Assembly (NCBI RefSeq): GCF_018687715.1
Contig: NC_056752.1
Location: 4,154,001 to 4,218,000, forward strand
Length of the DNA: 64,000 bases
Reading direction: 5' to 3'
From: Carya illinoinensis
Taxonomy: Eukaryota > Streptophyta > Magnoliopsida > Fagales > Juglandaceae
The notes beneath the pieces were generated by a model that was not told the origin of the DNA, ran no database searches, and saw only the letters and a program-made list of their open reading frames with translations. Position 1 is the first letter of the stretch. Each line of letters begins with the position of its first letter. Position numbers and translations under genes: made by a program. Shown one piece after another: positions 56,441 to 64,000 of this stretch.

Positions 56441-56818
56441 AAACTGACTTTACACGCGATTGGCTTTCCTCTCTGTTTTATTTTGCAGACTTTTTTCATT
56501 TCTTACCCAGCTGTTTACCCCCTTTCCCACCCTTGTCCCCCAAACTCGCGATAAGCAAATTGAGACGATTTGGCCTCCTTTCGTCACAGCCGTAGCTCAC
56601 CCTCCTTGCCGCTCATTGGATCCCTGGAAGCCCCAGTCACCCTGAAGCTCACTAACTCAGCCATTTCCATGAAATTTTGTTACACGGTTTGCCCTAGCCT
56701 CCAGAACCCCGTTCATCAGGCTGCATTGTTTCAGTCTCACGGAGCCAAAGAAAGCCACGGTAAGCCTTTTCCAGTCTCCCTTCATTTTCTTCCTCTATGA
56801 AGTGGTATGATTGTGTAA

Positions 56819-56857
<39 letters not shown>

Positions 56858-59800
56858 TGCTTACCATTTCTGGCATTTTGTAAATTTTTATATTTGCTTT
56901 AAATCTGTGTAATGTAATTTGTCCTGTGATGGAAGAATGATAGTGTTTATAAATTCCAACATGAAAAATTACTAGGATGCATATATTGCAAATATCCTTC
57001 TACTGGTGGGTAACACCTTATTAGCGTTAAAAAAAAAAACCACTTCCTTTGAGCTTGAGTGTAGGGCAGATTTTCTTAATCAGAGTAGCTACTTTGATTA
57101 AGCAAAAAGCCCTGCATGCAGTGGACAATTCTAAAAGTTTCTAGGGCACGTTGTGATGTTAATTGTATTTTGAATTAACAAAGAATTTTGGGGGGGCATA
57201 TGGAGATCTGCTACTGGACATGGTTTCTCTTTGTTACTATGTTTTGTTGACAGAAATATTTTAGCTGGGAGGTTATTTGGAATACCGCTTTATGGAATGC
57301 ATTCCCAGTCCTTCATTAGCTCATTTATGGTTTGTGTTTCTTCCAGGGGATTTCATTTCATCATTGTATGGCATTTGCAAAGAGCAGATTTACTGCACAT
57401 GAAGTTGATTATAAAATGTTTATGCTCTGTGAATTACATCTGCTTTGCTCTTGACTATCTCTTACTTTGTGCACAAAACAATTCTTTATCTGATTTATTC
57501 AATGATTTGCAGAGCCCTGATGAAATCATAGATAATTTCAGTTACACTGACCGAGTTAAAACATTTAAAATGATTTCATAAGTCAATCACTTAAATAAAA
57601 AGTTATTTAAAATATAACACATCGATTAGTAACTAAGAGTAATAAAATTCATTATGAATAACACAATTTCTCAAGAACAATTAGGAAAACTCAGATTCTA
57701 CGTTTGCGGAGATAGAAATTCATATTTTTAGGTATGTGCTCAAAAAATATTACTGTTATGCATATGCACTCGGGGGTTGCAAATTTCTAAGAAGGAAATG
57801 TGTTAGGGGATGTGTTTTTAGGGGATGTGTTTTTGCTCCTTATTTCTGCCATGAACAGGGAGCTACCCATTTCTCCATTTTGTCTTTAAGAATGAAAATG
57901 ATAGCATGATTCATTTCTCTTTAAGAATATTCAATTTGGTGAATGGATTTGTGAGAAAGGCTGGATGTTATATTCATGTTTATTTCTAGTTCATGAATTT
58001 GTTTAAAAGGGTTGGAATATTTTCTGTGGATCATAATATATATGGACATTCATGTTTATTTTTTAGTGTTTATGTTATAGATGGCCTATGTAAATGGAAT
58101 GTAATGTAGTGGATAGATGGCTTGGGATGTAATGTTTATTGAGAAAGGGCTGGAAACGGGATTTGATGGCCTATGGAATATAATATTTATTGAGACAGGG
58201 GCTGGAAACGGGAGTATATTAAAAAAAAAGAGAAAAGAAATCAGATTTAAACTGACCCGAATGAATCGGGTCGGGTCAGGTCATCCTGTGATGGCATTGG
58301 GTTGCGGGTCACAACGGGTCGGGCCAAATCTGATGATTTAGTGGGCTGTTGTTCAGGCCTAGGAAATATATGGGTCTGGTAATAAGTTTGAATCCAAACA
58401 TAAGCACAAGACTTAAATCCTAGGGATGACTTTGTCAATAAATGGTTAGATATATCTATGTCCTGCAGATGATGCAGTTTTAGAAAATGTGCAGCCATGA
58501 CATATATAATAAGAAAAAGTAAATGAGACAGAAATCCATATTATATATAATATATATTATATACGGACCTTTGTTTCCCATTAAAAGAAAGGAAGTCAAA
58601 ATGCTTAGGTACTAAAGCTGCATGTAGTATCCACATTCAAACGTACCATGCACGCTCCATTTATATATTTCTGTAGACAGGTAACAGTTAAAAGTCAATG
58701 GCTCTCTTATCTTCTTCTTTTGACTCACATATCCACCTAGCTGGCCGCCTCGATTTAGTGTTCGTGATTGTAAGGTGAAGAGACCAAGAAATGTGGGCAA
58801 TCTAGTATGTCAAAAGATTCTATCCAACACACCCAGTATTGTTAGGCTATCTTCATATTTACGGTTTAGCACAAATGCAAATTGTGCTAGCATGAATTAA
58901 ATCGAACAATTAAAAGATAAATTAATAGATTAGCTAGATCATCATCTATATCAAGTATATAAGAAATGTCAAACCCATGGGGGCCCCGCCATGCAAGGAC
59001 TATTACCCTAAGATCATGATCCATATATACACAAAATTCAATTCATTTTGCTTAATTTCTAGCTATTTGACTTGAGCTAACTCGTACTAGTGCAGTACTT
59101 GGAATAGTCCGGACGTGAATATTCCATTATGTTTCCTTTTCTTTTTGAGCTTCTTTCACATATAATAACTAACCTTTTACCCCATATATAATGCGTTTGA
59201 AATCAACCAACATATAACCAACATATATGTGTGTGTGTGGGGGCATGCAAGAAGGCAATCAAAGTTCAATTGATCTCAGGTTCGAATTGTGGAAGAAGTA
59301 CTGTGCATGAGCTTTTAGATAGAGCAATGGATCTGTAATTATTTGAGCAATGGATATATAATTATTTGAACCAAAAGTTAGGAAGTATTCAAATTTTCAT
59401 AACAACATATTCCACTATTCACTTCTTCTTAGGACAAATTCCCCCCACTAAAAGACTACTATTTAAAGTGAACCTAACAGCTGAGAGTTGTAATATTATA
59501 TCATATATATCCATGCCCCTTTTTGAGGAAGATTGACGCGTCTGGACAGGACAAATGTATGATATTTGTCACTAATTACCCCCATGGCCCAAAGCAAATA
59601 CTGGCCTAAACCATGTCATATATCTAGGCATATATCATGGTATGCCTTTTCTATCATTTGTACATTTTGAAAGTATATAATATAACCACCACACAAAACT
59701 TATTGGTTCTTTGCTCATATCTGTTTATGCTTACATACTTGTATCTTATTTCGAGTGATTTTATACCCATCAGTATTGTTAATTCAACCTAACTGTTTAA

Positions 59801-61018
59801 CTGTTTTGTTCCCTGTTCCATGTGTAGCTGTTTTAAATCATAATATATATATATATATATATATATTATTAAGCAATTATATAGACCAGTTTAAACATCC
59901 TATTGCAACACGTACATGATGTTTTTTGTGTTTTCTTTTGAGGTTTTGGATTAGGGGCTTCTTTGGCATTGAATTTTTTCATGAAACTTATTTGTGTTAC
60001 ATATGTTATATTATGTATTCTGTTTCTTTGTTGTGCTCTTCTTGGCTTTACTTGCTTTTTCAGAGCCATCGTTTAATTTTTTATTGGGTGGATTTGAAGA
60101 CATCTAGTTGGAGGACATATCTTTATTATCATTTCCTGCCCTCCTGTATCTGTGAATATTGGTTAAACTAGATGGTTTAACCGGGCTAGCCATTTGAAAT
60201 TTCTTCCTAAATCTTACTCATTAATTTTACTGGCCTATGTGTATGATTAGGTGATTATCATACACATATTCAATCCGTGGTTTTACTAGACACACAAAAA
60301 TCAGTCATTAGTATAATGATTGTCAAGGACTGATATATACAATTCCAGATTCCCATATATGATTCTCCTGTCGTGCCCATAGTTATCACGTCAACATATA
60401 TTCACTAGTCATGCATTTGTGCTGATCTTGTTCCTCTGTTGAATATAATATATCTGAGGCTAATTCACCAACCATGTAAAAATCCACCTATAGGTTACAG
60501 CTTTGTAACCTAGTCAAATTGCTACAAAGTAAACATTTACGCCAAGGGACTTTCTAACATGTAAATGATGTAGCCTATTTCAGCCTCGTAACCCATAAGA
60601 ATATACTTGCACTTTGACCTACCAACCCAAAATTCCAAAATAAATTGGAAGTCTTTTATTCTCAAAATTTTACTTCGAGGCGTTATACTTATTTAAAATT
60701 TAGTTCATGCAGTGTTAGACCTGACTATTGTGCTACGGTATCTTCTTCTTCCCATGTTCCCTTCCCTCCATGCAATACCGGCCTACTCGTTTCGACATGA
60801 TTAGGCTCTTTGTTCTGTGACCTTATACTAAAAATTGATGATGTCTAGTAGCGTGGTTAATGTTGGATATTTAGCTCCATCTAAAGTAGGCCATTCATGG
60901 TTACTTCTCTCACTAGGAAGAGATGTAACTATAATATGTTTCGTAACCATTGTTATTCCACTACAATTCCCTCATGTACCTAACAAACTCTTTTCTACTA
61001 CCTGGTCAGCTACATAAG
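56441..61018. other. CACTA internal region without recognised gene
   Basis: It starts with a moderately GC-rich stretch (56450-56780) that could hold a promoter/5' UTR, then AT-rich sequence with (TA)n runs (56826-56853 and 59842-59866). Short open frames (for example 57231-57581) show no family motifs. A hAT-like terminus lies at 58250-58361, so part of the region may be nested insertions. Confidence 0.45.
58245..58361 (-). repeat. hAT-like terminus with GGGTCGG subterminal motifs
   Basis: The block ACCCGAATGAATCGGGTCGG ... AACGGGTCGGGCC ... TTCAGGCCTA resembles the end of the hAT element at 6985-7910 (same CAGGCCTA terminus and GGGTCGG clusters). The opposite terminus and a TSD were not found, so it is an isolated or broken end. 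Confidence 0.45.
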
Positions 61019-63986
61019 ATGGATAAGGCTTGGATGCATATTGATGATAGATTGCATTCCCGTGAGTATGAAGAAGGTGTTAGACAATTCCTCGCTATGG
61101 CCATAGCACACACTCCAACCACTGATCAGATTAGGTGTCCATGTAAAAGATGTCGGAATAGAGCTTTCCATTCCATTCGTACTGTCGAAGATCATTTGTT
61201 CCTTAGAGGGTTTGATCCAACTTATCAATGCTGGATATTCCATGGAGAAGATGATCCTTTCCTTTCCACTCCTTTGTCTGATGAAGAAGCAGATGACACC
61301 TTCGATTTCAGTGAATATCCAGATGATCTGGACGAGATGTTAGATGAAATTCGTCATGGCTCGTATATGGGAAGTCAGTGGCAAAGGGACGGAGATGTGA
61401 ACATGGATGATCAACCATCCACCTCTAATACTCAAACAAACTTTACCTTTGAGGAGTTGGTCGCTGATGCACGACGTCCACTTTATCCTTCATGTAAGCA
61501 GTTCTCGAAGTTGTCATTCATCGTGAAGTTGCTTCACATCAAAAGCATTGGTAGTTGGACCGTGAAGTCTTTCGATATGGTCATAAAGCTTTTGCAAGAG
61601 GCATTTCCGGAAGCTCTATTCCCTGATTCATATGCCGATGCTCGTTGCTTGGAGCGTGGCTTGAGGTTTAGTTACGAAAAGATACATGTGTGCCTGAATG
61701 ATTGTGCTTTTTTTTGGAAGGAAAATGCCACCTACAATGAATGCCCGAAATGTCAAGCATCTAGGTGGGAGCAAAGCACAAGTTCCGCTCGAAGGATACC
61801 GAAAAAAGTTCTCCGATATTTTCCGCTGAAGCCGCGGTTGCAGGGCTATATATGTCAAAGAAGACAGCCCAGGCCATGAGATGGCATGTAGATGGACGTG
61901 TTGACGATTCGACATGCATGGGACATCCATCAGATTCTAGGGTTTGGAAGGACTTTGATATCAAACATCATATGTTTTCCCAAGATCCTCGAAATGTTAG
62001 ACTTGGTTTGGCCAGTGATGGGTTTAATCCTTTCAATAACATGAGTAGACCATACAACATTTGGCCCGTACTGCTTGTGCCTTACAACTTGCCCCCACAG
62101 TCATGCATGAAAGATCCATATACCATGTTGTCGTTGCTAATCCCTGGGCCTAAGTCACCAGGTAATGATATTGATGTGTTCTTGCGTCCTCTGATCGATG
62201 AGTTGAAGGAGTTATGGGAAGAGGGTGTTCGTACCTATGATGCGTACAGTGGGCAAAACTTTACACTGCATGCAGCTCTACTTTGGACTATCAATGACTT
62301 CCCTGCATACGCCAATCTTTCCAGGTGGAGCACAAAAGGCAAGATGGCATGCCCATATTGTACATCTGACACAAATTCACAATGGTTGGTATATGGCCGC
62401 AAACATTGCTACATGGGTCATCAACGATGGTTGCCCGTAGGGCACACATGGAGACGCAGAAAAATGCTTTTAATGGGTTTGAAGAGCACAGACTCCAACC
62501 ATCAAGAGTCGTTGGAGAGGAATTGCTTGAACAACTAAGTCTTTTGTCACATGTTGAGTTTGGTAAATCTACTTCGAAGAGGAAACGAACGCCCAATCAG
62601 CTTAATTGGACAAAAAAATCTATATTTTTTGAACTTCCCTGTTGGTTATCCTTGGGTTTGAGACATAACCTGGATGTTATGCATATTGAGAAAAACATAT
62701 GCGATAATGTCTTGGGAACATTATTGAATATTGAAGGGAAAACTAAGGACTCTGCCAATGCGCGTAGGGATTTGGCAAACCTTGGAATAAGGAAAGAGTT
62801 GCACTTACAACATGAGGGCGATCGTGTAACTATGGGCCTTGGTTGCTACATGTTAAATGGAAATGAGCTAAAGGCTTTTTGTGCATGGTTGTCAAAAGTT
62901 AAATTCCCTGATGGGTTTGCCTCGAATATTGGCCGGTGTGTAAATGCTAGTGACGGAAAGATCAGTGGAATGAAGAGCCATGACTGTCATGTCTTTTTGC
63001 AAGCACTGCTACCGGTTGTGATTGGTGGGTTCTTAAGGGCCGATGTGCGTCAGGCATTGATAGAGTTGAGTGGGTTCTTTAAAGAGTTATGTTCTCAGAC
63101 TTTGAACATATCAGTATTGGATCGTCTTAAAGCTAATATTCCCATCATTCTATGCAAACTAGAAATGATATTCTCTCTAGCTTTTTTTGATATAATGCTG
63201 CACCTTTCTATTCACTTGCCAGAGGAGGCTCTACTAGCAGGACCCATGCAATACAGATGGATGTATCCCTTTGAGAGGTATTTAGGAAAGTTCAAGCGTT
63301 ACGTCTGCAACAGAGCCCGTCCTGAAGGCTCAATTGCTGAGGCATATGTGCATCTCGAGTGCCTAACATTTTGCTCAATGTACCTCCATGATATAGAAAC
63401 GAAATATAATCGGGACGAACGCAATAGTGATGTACTTATTGGTTCGATTGAGACGGGAAATGTGGAAAGTTTATCTGTTTTCTCACAAAAGGTTAGACCA
63501 TTGGGGACACCGCACTCGCACATATTAGTCGACTCACTAATGTTCAAGACCCGATGGTATGTACTTAATAATTGCCCAGAGGTTGATCAATACATTGAGT
63601 AAGTACATCATGCTCAAATTGTTAAGTTCAGCGTTTATTTTGATATAATCTGCCCATGCCTTGTAACCATTACCTTGTATTACTCAGGGAGCACTATAAT
63701 AAGATGAAAGAAGAAGACCCTGATAACATCGACCGTAGGCATCAGAGTCAGTTTCCATCGTGGTTTAGATCACACGTAAGATAAGACATATATTCCTAAA
63801 ACATTTTGTGGCAGTAAATGAACTTAAAAATTATTGTCTATTAGTTTAATAATCTGATCGTATTCGACTCTTTTTTGTGGTAGATTCGAGAGCTGCGTGT
63901 AGTTAGCCCAACTGAGATAAATGATGAGATATATGCATTAGCATGTGGTCCAGATCCGTGTGTAGCGTCTTATGCGGATGCAACAT
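61019..63986 (+). pseudogene. CACTA TNP2 transposase, two frameshifts, 3' part outside window
   Basis: It starts at ATG 61019 with the transposase-associated domain (MDKAWMHIDDRLHSREYEEG; DQIRCPCKRCRNRAFHSI; LFLRGFDPTYQCWIFHGE, Cys/His-rich), then an acidic spacer and the Transposase_21 domain (YNECPKCQASRW; YNIWPVLLVPYNLPPQSCMK; LDVMHIEKNICDNVLGTLL). Next comes the DUF4218 region (YRWMYPFERYLGKFKRYVCN). Two one-base deletions break the frame: at CAGGGCTATATATG (about 61844) and in an A-run at CGCAGAAAAATGC (about 62463). Introns: donor GTAAGT 63599 with acceptor CAG 63687; donor GTAAGA 63776 with acceptor TAG 63883. Exon 3 has a further shift near 63972. Otherwise it is clean over about 2.6 kb, so inactivation looks recent; assembly errors are possible, especially in the A-run. 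Confidence 0.85.
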
Positions 63987-64000
63987 GAATGGTGTTCGAT

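Larger units (their letters stand above)
56040..64000 (+). mobile_element. CACTA (En/Spm-like) DNA transposon, right end outside window
   Basis: The left terminus CACTACAAGAAAA starts at 56040, preceded by CTT as the likely 3-bp target duplication in LINE5. Subterminal motifs and a TNP2 transposase gene on the plus strand follow. The other terminus is not in the window, so the element is longer than 7.96 kb. The 4.6 kb between terminus and transposase hold no recognised TNPA-type gene, and some of that may be later insertions. Confidence 0.8.

Noticed and set aside
56365..56876. Possible short first exon or signal-peptide frames just inside the CACTA end
   Set aside because: The frames overlap in all phases, lack conserved motifs and were not linked to the transposase by credible splice sites.
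1586..59866. Several regularly repeated tracts considered as CRISPR-like or satellite arrays
   Set aside because: They are simple di- to pentanucleotide microsatellites or two-copy duplications; there are no spacers, and the genome is plant nuclear.

Overview
This is a nuclear plant window, most likely from a woody eudicot. The basis is its host-gene relics (a malectin-domain receptor kinase family, a KNL2 SANTA-domain exon, a small cysteine-rich secreted peptide) and its eudicot-type repeats: LINEs with a C-terminal plant RNase H domain, copia, chromovirus, Athila-like gypsy, CACTA, hAT and Tourist elements. The style of the LINE and KNL2 proteins would fit Fagales (walnut/oak group), but that is only an impression. 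No bacterial, organellar or viral genes were seen, and no RNA genes or CRISPR arrays.

Layout. 1-6,000: a decayed LINE RNase H tail; one probably intact two-exon gene on the minus strand (988-1508) for an ESF1/MEG-like secreted eight-cysteine peptide; then a truncated KNL2 5' exon carrying a 151-bp tandem duplication. 6,085-13,524 plus 30,574-30,754: at least three broken minus-strand receptor-kinase genes (malectin ectodomain, TM, kinase), related by segmental duplication and cut by insertions; a non-autonomous hAT element with a perfect 8-bp target duplication lies among them (6985-7910).

13,525-30,573: a three-level nest. A minus-strand copia element (LTR, 5-bp TSD AGAAG) contains LINE1 (13877-24870), which contains LINE2 (17160-22321, 15-bp TSD). 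The copia also holds an unidentified 2.3-kb insert. 30,755-36,087: a chromodomain Ty3/gypsy element that itself carries a 215-bp Tourist-like MITE (TSD TTA).

36,088-50,140: a rearranged Athila-like gypsy element with a LINE (LINE3) inside it. The 3' half of the LINE plus the 3' half of the gypsy element lie on the plus strand, and the 5' halves of both lie on the minus strand. Near-identical 16-bp target duplications at the two distant LINE ends show that these pieces were once one nested insertion later split by an inversion of about 5.6 kb. 50,141-56,036: a truncated LINE4, a minus-strand copia2 missing its 3' end, and a LINE5 RT fragment.

56,040 to the end: the left part of a CACTA element, with a CACTACAAGAAAA terminus, subterminal CCACGA/TCGTGG motifs and a long TNP2 transposase gene interrupted by two single-base deletions; the element runs off the window.

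Nearly every transposon protein here carries stops or frameshifts, so the window reads as an old heterochromatin-like insertion trap over a receptor-kinase cluster. The ESF1-like gene is the only locus that looks expressible as host protein.
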